Source: Bacillaceae bacterium UBA7792 (lineage in GTDB: Bacteria > Bacillota > Bacilli > Bacillales > Cytobacillaceae). From it: a stretch of DNA of 17,215 bases. Of this stretch, positions 7,194 to 15,570 are shown piece after piece (position 1 is the first letter of the stretch; every line of letters starts with the position of its first letter). Where the stretch lies: NCBI GenBank assembly GCA_002480735.1, contig DLCS01000234.1, forward strand, positions 1 through 17,215, given 5' to 3'. A program made the translations under genes and the position numbers. The notes below the pieces were generated by a model. It was given only the letters and a program-made list of their open reading frames with translations. It was not told the DNA's origin and made no database searches.

Positions 7194-8339
7194 TTGGAAC
7201 GAATTTATGTCGATCATGCTGCCACATCACCCATGGATCCAAGGGTGATTGAAAGAATTACAAATACGATGCAAGCGGCCTTTGGGAATCCGTCGAGTAT
7301 ACATGCATTTGGGCGCGAGGCAAGACATCTTGTTGATGAGGCGAGAGACACCCTTGCTAAAGCAATCGGGGCAGAAGCCAATGAGATTATTTTTACAAGC
7401 GGTGGTACAGAGGCTGACAACTACGCCATTTTGGGTGTGGCAGAAGCCAATCGAAAGAATGGAAGGCATATCATCACAACACAAATTGAACATCATGCCG
7501 TTCTTCATACCTGTGAACAGCTTGAGAAAAAAGGTTATGACATTACGTATTTACCTGTGGATGAACAGGGCTGTGTATCCGTCCAAGCAGTGGCCGATGC
7601 GTTACGTGATGATACGATCCTTGTGACGATCATGTTTGGGAATAATGAAGTAGGGACGCTTCAGCCAATTAAAGAAATCGGTGAGCTTTTGAAAAATCAT
7701 TCTGCCGTTTTTCACACCGATGCTGTTCAAGCCTTTGGACTAATTGATATCGATGTGAAAGCATTAAATATCGACCTTTTAAGTGTGTCAGCACATAAAA
7801 TAAATGGGCCAAAGGGGATTGGCTTCCTTTTTGCGAAAAAAGGGGTCAAGCTTGCTCCACTTATTTTTGGAGGAGAGCAAGAACGAAAAAGACGAGCGGG
7901 GACTGAAAATGTTGCTGCTATTACTGGCTTTGAAGAAGCGGTAAAAATTTCCATTGCAGAGAGAGAGCAGAAGGCAAACCGTTATAACCATTATAAAGAA
8001 ATCATACTCAGTTCCCTGAAGAAAGCTGAAATCAATTTTTCGCCGAACGGATCACTTGAAAAATCATTGCCTCATGTTTTAAACTTAAGCTTTCCAGGTA
8101 CAGATGTTGAGGCGATGCTTGTCAACTTGGACCTTGCAGGAATTGCCGCTTCGAGCGGTTCTGCATGCACTGCTGGGAGCATCGAGCCTTCTCATGTACT
8201 GGTTGCTATGTTTGGCCATGAATCCGACCGTATCAGAAATTCAATTCGCTTTAGCTTTGGACTAGGCAATACAGATGAACAAATCGAAAAGGTAGCTGAA
8301 GCAACAGCGAAAATTGTGAAACGGTTAACAAATAGATGA
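7194..8339 (+). CDS. yrvO: Cysteine desulfurase YrvO (IscS/NifS family)
   Basis: A 381-aa PLP-dependent cysteine desulfurase that takes sulfur from cysteine as an enzyme persulfide, giving alanine. Visible residues: cofactor-contacting H100-H101, SGGTEADN (69-76), PLP lysine K202 in SAHKINGPKG, and catalytic C325 in the SSGSACTAGS loop. This mobile-loop form is the group I (IscS/NifS) type. In B. subtilis YrvO is the dedicated sulfur donor for the next gene product, MnmA. The frame is open from ATG 7140 inside cymR, but the TTG at 7194 has GAGGTAGGTG (7175-7184) upstream and gives MERIYVDHAAT, matching the family N-terminus. No scaffold gene iscU lies nearby, which fits a tRNA-thiolation rather than Fe-S role. 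Confidence 0.94.
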   Translation: MERIYVDHAATSPMDPRVIERITNTMQAAFGNPSSIHAFGREARHLVDEARDTLAKAIGAEANEIIFTSGGTEADNYAILGVAEANRKNGRHIITTQIEHHAVLHTCEQLEKKGYDITYLPVDEQGCVSVQAVADALRDDTILVTIMFGNNEVGTLQPIKEIGELLKNHSAVFHTDAVQAFGLIDIDVKALNIDLLSVSAHKINGPKGIGFLFAKKGVKLAPLIFGGEQERKRRAGTENVAAITGFEEAVKISIAEREQKANRYNHYKEIILSSLKKAEINFSPNGSLEKSLPHVLNLSFPGTDVEAMLVNLDLAGIAASSGSACTAGSIEPSHVLVAMFGHESDRIRNSIRFSFGLGNTDEQIEKVAEATAKIVKRLTNR

Positions 8340-8353
8340 TTTAGAGCAAGTGA

Positions 8354-9478
<1,125 letters not shown>

Positions 9479-9506
9479 ACCTCGATTCCAACAGAATCGA
9501 GGTTTT
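9479..9506 (+). terminator. Intrinsic terminator after mnmA
   Basis: Perfect stem CCTCGATTC (9480-9488) / GAATCGAGG (9494-9502), with an outer A-T pair and 5-nt loop, followed by only four T residues. The stem is strong and the U-tract short, so some readthrough into yrrB is possible. Confidence 0.8.
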
Positions 9507-9521
9507 CCTATGGCGAAATTA

Positions 9522-9530
9522 TGCTATACT
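9522..9530 (+). promoter_or_regulatory. Extended -10 promoter for yrrB-recD2
   Basis: TG-c-TATACT gives an extended -10 with TATACT at 9525-9530. The -35 region (around 9503-9508, in the terminator T-run) is poor. The predicted RNA start is near 9537, giving a leader of about 170 nt that contains the palindrome at 9560-9668. Confidence 0.55.
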
Positions 9531-9559
9531 TTTTATAAAAAATAGGCAGTTAAATTTTG

Positions 9560-9668
9560 ATGTTGATCTTTATACCGCCATATGTGCATAGGTTCACTAC
9601 GTTGCTCGTCCCGAGCAAAACCCATTCACCCATGCACATTTGGCTGTATCAACACTGAAAATCAACAT
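9560..9668. repeat. 109-nt imperfect palindrome in the yrrB leader
   Basis: Three nested stems share one axis. The outer stem is ATGTTGAT (9560-9567) with ATCAACAT (9661-9668). The middle stem is 9572-9593 with 9628-9649, 22 positions of which all but three pair (mismatches at 9576/9645, 9581/9640 and 9590/9631). The inner stem is TTGCTCG (9602-9608) with CGAGCAA (9612-9618) around a 3-nt loop. It could be a structured RNA leader or a small palindromic mobile repeat; no ORF fits it. Confidence 0.75.
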
Positions 9669-9708
9669 AGCCAAAAATAAAAGCCCTTATCATTAGGAGC
9701 GTGAAGAT

Positions 9709-10368
9709 ATGGACAAGAATCAACAGGGAATCAAATATATGCAAGAAGGAAAATGGGAGGAAGCAGCGAAAATTTTTATGGAAGCGATTGAAGAGAATCC
9801 AAAGGATGCGGTTTCCTATATTAATTTTGGCAATGTACTGGCAGCTGTGGGGGAAAATGAAAAGGCATTAAGCTTCTTTGAAAAAGCCATGCAACTCGAT
9901 GAAAATGCGGCAGCTGCTTATTATAGTGCTGGGAATCTCTATTTTGAAAATGAGAATCTAGAGGCAGCCAAGAATATGTTCGAAAAAGCACTTCAAAAGG
10001 GTTTGGATTCAAGCGATAATTATTTTATGCTCGGATTGACACTGGCTCAGCTCGAACAGCCACGCTTAGCCTTACCTTATCTCCAAAGAAGTGTCGAACT
10101 AAACGGGAAAGATCCTGAGGCGCATTTTCAATATGGGCTCTGTTTGGCAGGCTTGGAGCTGATCGATGCTGCGATGGAACAATTCCAAGCGTGTATCAAG
10201 CTCGATGAAAACCATGCGGACGCCTACTATAATTTGGGTGTCGCCTATGGCTATCAAGAAAAAGGTGAACAGGCACTCGCTATGTTTGAGAAGGCTTTAC
10301 AAATTCAGCCCGATCATATGCTAGCTGGCTACGGAAAAAAGCTAATGGAAAAGGGAACGGATCAGTAG
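9709..10368 (+). CDS. yrrB: TPR-repeat protein YrrB
   Basis: A 219-aa soluble protein made almost wholly of about six tetratricopeptide repeats with a 34-residue period (near 1-33, 34-67, 68-101, 102-135, 136-169, 170-203). Each shows the W/LG-Y/L...A..F.KAL pattern. There is no signal peptide or membrane segment, so it is a cytoplasmic protein-interaction scaffold. Its position between mnmA and recD2 matches B. subtilis yrrB, a TPR protein of similar size. The start ATG 9709 has AGGAG (9695-9699) upstream with 9-nt spacing. Binding partners cannot be read from sequence; co-transcription with recD2 (gap of 40 nt) is likely. Confidence 0.9.
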   Translation: MDKNQQGIKYMQEGKWEEAAKIFMEAIEENPKDAVSYINFGNVLAAVGENEKALSFFEKAMQLDENAAAAYYSAGNLYFENENLEAAKNMFEKALQKGLDSSDNYFMLGLTLAQLEQPRLALPYLQRSVELNGKDPEAHFQYGLCLAGLELIDAAMEQFQACIKLDENHADAYYNLGVAYGYQEKGEQALAMFEKALQIQPDHMLAGYGKKLMEKGTDQ

Positions 10369-10408
10369 ACGATTAACATAAAAAAATATTATGAAAGGAG
10401 GAAGGACT

Positions 10409-12820
10409 TTGGCAGAGCAGGAAAAGCTTGATCTTTTTAATGAAGAGGCAAAATACATAAAGGGAAAGCATCTCGTGACGATTTTTCACAATGAGCAAAA
10501 TTTATATACCGTTCTAAGAATTAGAGTGGAAGAAACAAATGAATCCTACGACGAGAAGGAAGCTGTTATTACAGGCTATTTTCCGAGAGTACATGATCAA
10601 GAGACCTATACCTTCTACGGGCAAATGAAGGAGCATCCGAAATTTGGCGTGCAATTTCATGCTGAGCATTTTCGCAAGGAGCTGCCCCAAACGAAGCAGG
10701 GTGTGATTGCATATCTATCTGGGGAGCTTTTTAAAGGAATCGGGAAAAAGACAGCAGAGAAAATTGTCGAGACTCTAGGGGAGAATGCCATTTCTCGAAT
10801 ATTAAGCCAGCCCTCATTATTGGATTCGGTACCAAAGCTTCCTCCCGAAAAGGCAAAAGACTTGTATGATACACTCCTGGCCAATCAAGGCTTAGAACAA
10901 GCCATGATTGCTCTTAATCAATTTGGGTTTGGTCCGCAAATCTCGATGAAAATATACCAAATATACAAGGAACAAACGATTGAGATCATCCAGAAGAATC
11001 CTTACAGACTTGTCGAGGATGTGGAGGGAATTGGCTTTACTCGGGCGGATGAATTAGGTTTTCAAATGGGGATTTCAGGGAACCATCCTGACCGAATAAA
11101 GGCAGCCTGCTTGTTTGTCCTAGATGCGCAGTGTATGCAGGCAGGCCATGTCTATCTTCCGGCCAAAGAGCTTTTGATTAACGTCAAAAGGCTCCTCGAG
11201 GAAAACAAAAGGGATTCCATTGAGTATACCGATATTTCAAACGAGCTCATTAAGCTTGAAGAGGAAGGAAAAATCATCATTGAAGAGAAACGCATCTATT
11301 TGCCTTCCTTATATTTTTCCGAAAAAGGTCTCGTCACGAATATTAAACGCTTGCTCGAGCAAACAGAATATGATGAACAATTTCCAGAGTCCGAATTTCT
11401 ACTCGCCTTAGGAGCATTGGAGGAAAGACTGAAGGTTCAGTACGCTCCAACTCAGAGGGAGGCCATTCAAACTGCGCTCATGTCCCCTATGCTTATTCTG
11501 ACCGGTGGACCTGGAACAGGAAAAACAACGGTAATAAAAGGTATTGTGGAGCTCTATGGTGAATTGCATGGCTGCTCAATGGATCCGAAGGATTACAAAA
11601 AAGAAGAGCCCTTTCCTTTTTTACTAGCGGCGCCAACAGGAAGGGCGGCGAAAAGGATGAGTGAATCTACTGGGCTCCCAGCTGTCACGATTCATCGCCT
11701 TCTTGGATGGAATGGCGTAGAGGGCTTCAGTAGAGATGAAGACAATCCTCTTGAAGGAAAAATTTTGATCGTTGATGAAACCTCGATGCTTGATATTTGG
11801 CTTGCTCATCAATTATTTAAAGCATTGCCAGAGCATATTCAAGTGATTCTGGTGGGTGATGAGGATCAATTGCCATCGGTGGGACCTGGGCAAGTGCTTA
11901 AGGATTTACTTGCCTCAGAACGTATTCCGACTGTGAAACTCACCGATATTTATCGGCAGGAGAATGGCTCCTCGATCATTGAGCTTGCCCACCACATCAA
12001 AAGCGGACAGCTTCCCGATAATTTAACAAAACCGCAAAATGATCGTTCATTTATTAGGTGTACGACGGCGCAGATTAGCGAAGTGGTTGAGAAGGTTACC
12101 GAAAATGCCAAGAAAAAGGGATATACCTCTAAGGATATTCAGGTACTTGCTCCGATGTATAAGGGGCCGGCTGGGATTGACCGACTCAATGAAATAGTTC
12201 AAGAGATCTTTAACAGCAATGAAAGTGGAACCCGCAAGGAGCTCAAATTTGGCGACGTGAAATACCGAATTGGAGACAAGGTCCTGCAGCTCGTTAATCA
12301 GCCGGAAAACAATGTTTGCTACGGAGATATCGGGGAGATTGTATCCATTTTTTATGCAAAGGAAAACACCGAGAAAGAGGACATGATCGTTGTTTCCTTT
12401 GAGGGCATTGAAGCCACCTATACCCGTCAGGATTTGAATCAAATTACCCATGCCTATTGCTGCTCGGTCCATAAATCACAGGGGAGTGAATTTCCCATTG
12501 TCATCCTGCCGATAGTAAAAAGCTATTACAGGATGCTGCGAAGAAATTTAATCTACACAGCGATTACCCGGGCCAAAAGCTCTCTCATTTTATGTGGGGA
12601 GGAAGAGGCATTACGAATGGCCGTAGCAAAAGCAGATGAGCAAAACAGACTGACGACGCTTCAATCAAAATTAAGGGAAGCGATAGCTAAGGAAGGGGAG
12701 TCTCCTCAACAGCTCGAATCAAAGGAAAGTAAACCCTTCTTATACGAGGAAAATATGCTAGATATCGATCCGTTAATTGGAATGGAGAACATAACACCCT
12801 ATGATTTCTTGGAAAAATAA
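10409..12820 (+). CDS. recD2: RecD2 superfamily 1B 5'-3' DNA helicase (YrrC)
   Basis: An 803-aa helicase of the RecD2 type, the RecD-like helicase found without RecBC. The long N-terminal region has an OB-like segment (about 15-95) and helix-hairpin-helix motifs around FKGIGKKTAEKIV (108-120) and VEGIGFTRADELG (205-217). The motor follows: Walker A GGPGTGKTT (366-374), motif Ia APTGRAAKRM (408-417), DEAD-like VDETSM (455-460), motif III LVGDEDQLPSVGPG (481-494), then near the C-terminus SVHKSQGSEFP and YTAITRAKSSLIL (motifs V/VI). Known roles are in replication-fork stability and mismatch or recombinational repair. An ATG at 10391 lies upstream of the AAAGGAGG ribosome site; the TTG at 10409, 7 nt after it, is the better start. 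Confidence 0.95.
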   Translation: MAEQEKLDLFNEEAKYIKGKHLVTIFHNEQNLYTVLRIRVEETNESYDEKEAVITGYFPRVHDQETYTFYGQMKEHPKFGVQFHAEHFRKELPQTKQGVIAYLSGELFKGIGKKTAEKIVETLGENAISRILSQPSLLDSVPKLPPEKAKDLYDTLLANQGLEQAMIALNQFGFGPQISMKIYQIYKEQTIEIIQKNPYRLVEDVEGIGFTRADELGFQMGISGNHPDRIKAACLFVLDAQCMQAGHVYLPAKELLINVKRLLEENKRDSIEYTDISNELIKLEEEGKIIIEEKRIYLPSLYFSEKGLVTNIKRLLEQTEYDEQFPESEFLLALGALEERLKVQYAPTQREAIQTALMSPMLILTGGPGTGKTTVIKGIVELYGELHGCSMDPKDYKKEEPFPFLLAAPTGRAAKRMSESTGLPAVTIHRLLGWNGVEGFSRDEDNPLEGKILIVDETSMLDIWLAHQLFKALPEHIQVILVGDEDQLPSVGPGQVLKDLLASERIPTVKLTDIYRQENGSSIIELAHHIKSGQLPDNLTKPQNDRSFIRCTTAQISEVVEKVTENAKKKGYTSKDIQVLAPMYKGPAGIDRLNEIVQEIFNSNESGTRKELKFGDVKYRIGDKVLQLVNQPENNVCYGDIGEIVSIFYAKENTEKEDMIVVSFEGIEATYTRQDLNQITHAYCCSVHKSQGSEFPIVILPIVKSYYRMLRRNLIYTAITRAKSSLILCGEEEALRMAVAKADEQNRLTTLQSKLREAIAKEGESPQQLESKESKPFLYEENMLDIDPLIGMENITPYDFLEK

Positions 12821-12824
12821 TCAG

Positions 12825-12853
12825 GAGTGCCAATTTTGGTACTCTTTTTTTTG
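12825..12853 (+). terminator. Intrinsic terminator after recD2
   Basis: Stem GAGTGCCAA (12825-12833) / TTGGTACTC (12836-12844), with a single G-U pair and 2-nt loop, followed by eight T residues (12845-12852). A strong terminator 4 nt after the recD2 stop. Confidence 0.93.
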
Positions 12854-12898
12854 TATCTCTAAAATCAATTCACAAAAAATAAGGGTGGAGGTGATCCA

Positions 12899-13072
12899 AT
12901 GAGAAAGCTCAACCATGAAGCTGCACCTAATCTTAATTTGTCAAACGAACAAATTAAGAATTCTAATTTAGTGCCATCAGATACAGGGTATGGGTATTCG
13001 GAAGAATTGTCGGACGGCGGGGAAAGAAATGAATATATCGCAAATCAGAAACGCAGCGATAAAAATAATTAG
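12899..13072 (+). CDS. Small hydrophilic protein, unknown function
   Basis: A 57-aa open frame starting MRKLNHEAAPNLN and ending QKRSDKNN. It is preceded by GGAGGTGATCC (12887-12897), an 11-base match to the 3' end of 16S rRNA with near-ideal spacing to the ATG, which is the main evidence that it is real. The product is polar (rich in N, S, E, K and D), has no membrane segment, cysteine or recognisable domain, and carries a short Gly/Tyr patch (GYGYSEEL, 30-37). It stands alone between the recD2 terminator and yrrD. Size and composition resemble small spore-associated proteins of Bacillaceae, but I do not recognise the family, and no clear sporulation sigma promoter is visible upstream. Confidence 0.72.
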   Translation: MRKLNHEAAPNLNLSNEQIKNSNLVPSDTGYGYSEELSDGGERNEYIANQKRSDKNN

Positions 13073-13145
13073 CTGGTAAACCTTTCTCTAATGAATCCTT
13101 GTATTATGCAGAAACTAAGGGTGTTCGGAAAGGTGGGAACGCTCT

Positions 13146-13619
13146 TTGCGGACATTTTCATTGCTGAAGGGTCTCCCTGTATATGTGAAAGATACAGGTG
13201 AGAAATTGGGTGAAGTATTTGATCTTTGCTTGTCTGATTGTGGCAGGGTGCAAGGGCTCATTCTCCGAAATGGAGCTATCCTGAAAAAAAGCTCATTTAT
13301 TCGTGTAGAGGATGTATCTGCTTTTGGAATCGACGGAGTGATGCTGGAAACCGCATCCATTGCAAAGCCGCTACAAAGCGATATGTATCAAATGTTTGAG
13401 GGGAAGGAGAAGCTGATTGGGAAGCCGTTGTTGTCAAGCGAAGGAGAACATCTTGGGCTCTTAAATGATGTATATTTTCATGAGGAGCTGGGAACAATTG
13501 TAGGGTATGAATGTTCGGATGGCTTCTTTGCTGACATCACAGAGGGGAAACGGATCATCAAAACAAATGAACCGCCAACGATTGGGAAAGATGCCATCAT
13601 CGTTAGTATAAATCACTAA
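13146..13619 (+). CDS. yrrD: PRC-barrel domain protein YrrD
   Basis: A 157-aa protein with two tandem PRC-barrel beta domains, at about 5-75 (LLKGLPVYVKDTGEKLGEV) and 85-155 (LIGKPLLSSEGEHLGLLNDV). The G-pV-ds-G-klG-v pattern is seen twice. PRC barrels occur in photosynthetic reaction centre H subunits and RimM and serve as interaction modules; the YrrD function is not established. Its place after recD2 fits B. subtilis yrrD. The start is a TTG at 13146, with AAGGTGG (13128-13134) about 11 nt upstream; no better ATG exists near the N-terminus. It may form a small operon with the zinc-ribbon and YrzQ-like genes downstream. I see no strong promoter in 13073-13127. Confidence 0.82.
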   Translation: MRTFSLLKGLPVYVKDTGEKLGEVFDLCLSDCGRVQGLILRNGAILKKSSFIRVEDVSAFGIDGVMLETASIAKPLQSDMYQMFEGKEKLIGKPLLSSEGEHLGLLNDVYFHEELGTIVGYECSDGFFADITEGKRIIKTNEPPTIGKDAIIVSINH

Positions 13620-13642
13620 AAAACGGTAAGGGGTCTTTTCCA

Positions 13643-13834
13643 ATGTTCAATTGTCCTAACTGTCAAAGCAAAGATATCGGGAAGATTGGGATCAATCAAT
13701 ACTATTGCTGGAATTGCTTCATCGAGCTTTCTCTCTCCCAGGGAATGATCAACACTCATCAAGTTGAGGAGGATGGTTCCTTAAGTTCCTTAGATGATCT
13801 CTTTGATGAAGAGCAGCGCCGGTATATCCTTTAA
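13643..13834 (+). CDS. Small zinc-ribbon protein
   Basis: A 63-aa protein. Two CxxC knuckles, CPNC (4-7) and CWNC (22-25), form a classical one-domain zinc ribbon, followed by a hydrophilic acidic tail (DDLFDEEQRRYIL). The spacing and the aromatic YYCWNC second knuckle are typical of rubredoxin-like ribbons that bind zinc structurally. An AAGGGG ribosome site lies at 13627-13632. It sits between yrrD and the yrzQ-like gene; B. subtilis has a small gene named yrzR in this area that may be its counterpart, but I am not sure enough to assign the symbol. No function can be stated beyond metal binding. Confidence 0.82.
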   Translation: MFNCPNCQSKDIGKIGINQYYCWNCFIELSLSQGMINTHQVEEDGSLSSLDDLFDEEQRRYIL

Positions 13835-13872
13835 ATAATTTGTAAAAATATAAACCCGAGGTGAGACGCATT

Positions 13873-14007
13873 ATGAAAAAGATGTTAACATCTGTCGTAG
13901 CGATCGGAGCTGGTATAGCTGCGTACAACTTGGTCCAAAAAAATAATATGATGTCTCGTCGAAATATGAAAAAAATGCAAAATAAGATTTCCAAAGCGCT
14001 CTTCTAA
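13873..14007 (+). CDS. yrzQ: YrzQ-like small protein (DUF3918 type)
   Basis: A 44-aa protein, MKKMLTSVVAIGAGIAAYNLV followed by a basic methionine-rich tail (MMSRRNMKKMQNKISKALF). It has a short alanine/glycine hydrophobic N-terminal helix and an amphipathic cationic C-terminus. The pattern fits the YrzQ family of Bacillaceae, found just before yrrI/alaS. A GAGGTGAG ribosome site (13858-13865) lies 7 nt before the ATG. It is probably membrane-associated, with a single short span and no signal-peptide cleavage site apparent. Function unknown. The gene name rests on size, sequence feel and position, so I hold it with moderate confidence. Confidence 0.75.
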   Translation: MKKMLTSVVAIGAGIAAYNLVQKNNMMSRRNMKKMQNKISKALF

Positions 14008-14013
14008 TTTGTG

Positions 14014-14036
14014 ACCCCCTTTTAAAAAGGGGGTTT
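14014..14036 (+). terminator. Probable terminator after the yrzQ-like gene
   Basis: Stem ACCCCCTTTT (14014-14023) / AAAAGGGGGT (14025-14034), perfectly complementary, followed by a short T-run (TTTG). The inner A-T pairs will open into a loop. The weak U-tract lowers confidence, but it lies 7 nt after the stop codon. Confidence 0.7.
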
Positions 14037-14067
14037 GCTGTGCAATCTGTGTTTTTGTAGTAGCGTG

Positions 14068-14396
14068 AAGTTGAAAAAATACATGATTCTAGACACAGCT
14101 GGTTGGAAATAGGTAAATTGAGTCTCAAATAAGCGTGAATCGGGACTCAACCGTCTGAGAAAGCGGTATTTGGGTCCCGAATAGGTACTAATCGAGACTC
14201 AAATGGGTGGAAATAGGTAAATTGAGTCCCGATAAGGTGCTATTCGAGACTGAAAAGGGTGAAAAGAGGTAATGCGAGTCTCAAATAAGCAAGAATCGGG
14301 ACTCGAAAGTAAGGAAATGAGCAATTTCAGTCCTGAAAAACGATGAATCTGGACAGAGAGGTAAGGAATTGGGCTGTATGAGTCCCAGAAAAAGCT
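14068..14396. repeat. 52-bp-period degenerate tandem repeat array
   Basis: Units start at 14068 (degenerate), 14120, 14172, 14224, 14276, 14328 and 14380 (partial), every step exactly 52 bp. The unit start GAGTC (GGGTC, CAGTC variants) is followed 24 bp later by GACTC (14144, 14196, 14300; GACTG at 14248, GAC at 14092 and 14352). Thus GAGTCYC and its reverse complement alternate with 22/30-bp offsets. In units 14120 and 14276 the arms pair over 7 bp (GAGTCTC with GGGACTC). The second half of several units carries GGAAATAGGTAAATT (14105-14119, 14209-14223). The array fills almost all of the 442-nt gap between the yrzQ-like gene and yrrI; 52 is not a multiple of 3 and no ORF spans it. Confidence 0.9.
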
Positions 14397-14449
14397 CTTA
14401 ACCCATTAATTCCGAAGACACTTGTGCTTTTTCTATTTGGAGGTCGGGT

Positions 14450-15538
14450 ATGGATATTCGTCTAAAATGGTATTATCGATTTGGATTTCTTCTTTTGGTC
14501 TTTATCGTCATTTATGTTTTCCTAAAGCTCAAGCCCATATGGCTTCCGCTCCTTCAAACCATTCTAATCGTCTTATCTCCCTTTATCATTTCAGGATTTA
14601 TCACTTATTTGCTTCATCCCATCGTTGAAAAATTACATGAGAATTTTCTCCCGAGATGGGCGGCTATTTTAATCATTTACCTACTCTTTTTCGGGGGAGT
14701 TGGCTTTGCGCTATATAAAGGGATCCCCGCCTTTATTATGCAACTGAGAGATTTGGTAGAAAATGCTCCACATTTCACAAGTCAATATCGAGTTTGGGTG
14801 ACAACCATTCAGGAGCATACGTCCGCATGGCCTGAGGGATTTCAAGAGAAAATAGACGAGGGTATTGATGCAGCAGAGGAAGCGTTAAACCAGTTTTTAA
14901 CGAAGGTGGTCGATTTCCTTCTGGGTATTCTGAATTCTATTCTTATCATTGCTCTTATCCCATTCATCACTTTCTACATGCTGAAGGATATTGACTCAAT
15001 CAAAAGGGCAATCTGGTATTTGACACCAAGAAAATGGAGGTCGGGTGGCATCCAGTTTTTACGGGATGTGGATAAATCCCTCGGAGGATATATTCGCGGT
15101 CAGCTACTTGTTGGAGCTGCTCTCGGCTCGATTGCCGCACTTCTTTTCTGGTTATTTGATATGAAGTATCCACTGCTTCTTGGATTCATCGTTGGGGCCA
15201 CCAATATCATCCCGTATTTTGGGCCAATCATTGCCCTCTTTCCTACGGTGATTATTGCGATTACCATCTCTATCAAGATGGTGATCACGTCAATCGTCAT
15301 CATTTTAGTTTTGCAGTTTGCAGAGGGGAATATTTTATCTCCTTTAATTGTGGGAAAAAGTCTACACATGCATCCATTGATGATCATGCTCGCTCTTTTA
15401 GCAGGTGGAGAGATGGGAGGCGTATTTGGCTTGATCGTCGCTGTACCCATCCTTGCCATTGTCAAGGTGAGCATCCTACATGCCCGCAATCATTTGATTC
15501 GTTCAAGACAGATGAAGGATGGAGTCTCAGAGCATTGA
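14450..15538 (+). CDS. yrrI: AI-2E family transporter / permease YrrI
   Basis: A 362-aa protein of the AI-2E (UPF0118, YdiK/PerM/TqsA-like) exporter superfamily. N-terminal hydrophobic spans lie at 10-26, 35-56 and 70-92. A large helical extracytoplasmic region (about 95-150) is followed by a span at 155-177. The conserved block DVDKSLGGYIRGQLL (206-220) and a re-entrant/TM cluster with NIIPYFGP (252-259), LSPLIVGKSLHMHP (296-309) and GGVFGLIVAVP (323-333) are diagnostic. GGAGGT (14439-14444) supports ATG 14450. Family members export small molecules or act as Na+(Li+)/H+ antiporters; the substrate here is unknown. In B. subtilis it also lies directly before alaS. The alaS promoter -35 overlaps its stop codon. 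Confidence 0.9.
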   Translation: MDIRLKWYYRFGFLLLVFIVIYVFLKLKPIWLPLLQTILIVLSPFIISGFITYLLHPIVEKLHENFLPRWAAILIIYLLFFGGVGFALYKGIPAFIMQLRDLVENAPHFTSQYRVWVTTIQEHTSAWPEGFQEKIDEGIDAAEEALNQFLTKVVDFLLGILNSILIIALIPFITFYMLKDIDSIKRAIWYLTPRKWRSGGIQFLRDVDKSLGGYIRGQLLVGAALGSIAALLFWLFDMKYPLLLGFIVGATNIIPYFGPIIALFPTVIIAITISIKMVITSIVIILVLQFAEGNILSPLIVGKSLHMHPLMIMLALLAGGEMGGVFGLIVAVPILAIVKVSILHARNHLIRSRQMKDGVSEH

Positions 15539-15564
15539 CAAACCTAATTTTAAATCGCTATAAT
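15535..15564 (+). promoter_or_regulatory. Consensus sigma-A promoter for alaS
   Basis: TTGACA (15535-15540) and TATAAT (15559-15564) are both perfect consensus hexamers, 18 bp apart. The -35 overlaps the yrrI stop codon. The expected RNA start is near 15571, at the beginning of the T-box leader. Confidence 0.93.
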
Positions 15565-15570
15565 TCGACT

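Noticed and set aside
9560..9668. Insertion sequence with terminal inverted repeats
   Set aside because: Far too short for a transposase, no ORF, and no clear target-site duplication at the ends; kept only as a possible miniature palindromic repeat.
12047..12472. Minus-strand open frame of 141 codons inside recD2
   Set aside because: Antisense to conserved helicase motifs; no family resemblance or start signal.
12852..12881. Sigma-G-like promoter before the 57-aa orphan (TGTATC ... CAAAAAATA)
   Set aside because: Spacing of about 15 bp and poor hexamer matches do not meet the consensus well enough to annotate.
14068..14396. Could the 52-bp repeats be a CRISPR array?
   Set aside because: Units are degenerate throughout, with no identical repeats separated by unique spacers and no cas genes in the window.
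14422..14628. Plus-strand open frame of 68 codons overlapping the yrrI start
   Set aside because: Out of frame with yrrI, no ribosome site of its own, and yrrI has a strong GGAGGT site and a family-matching N-terminus.
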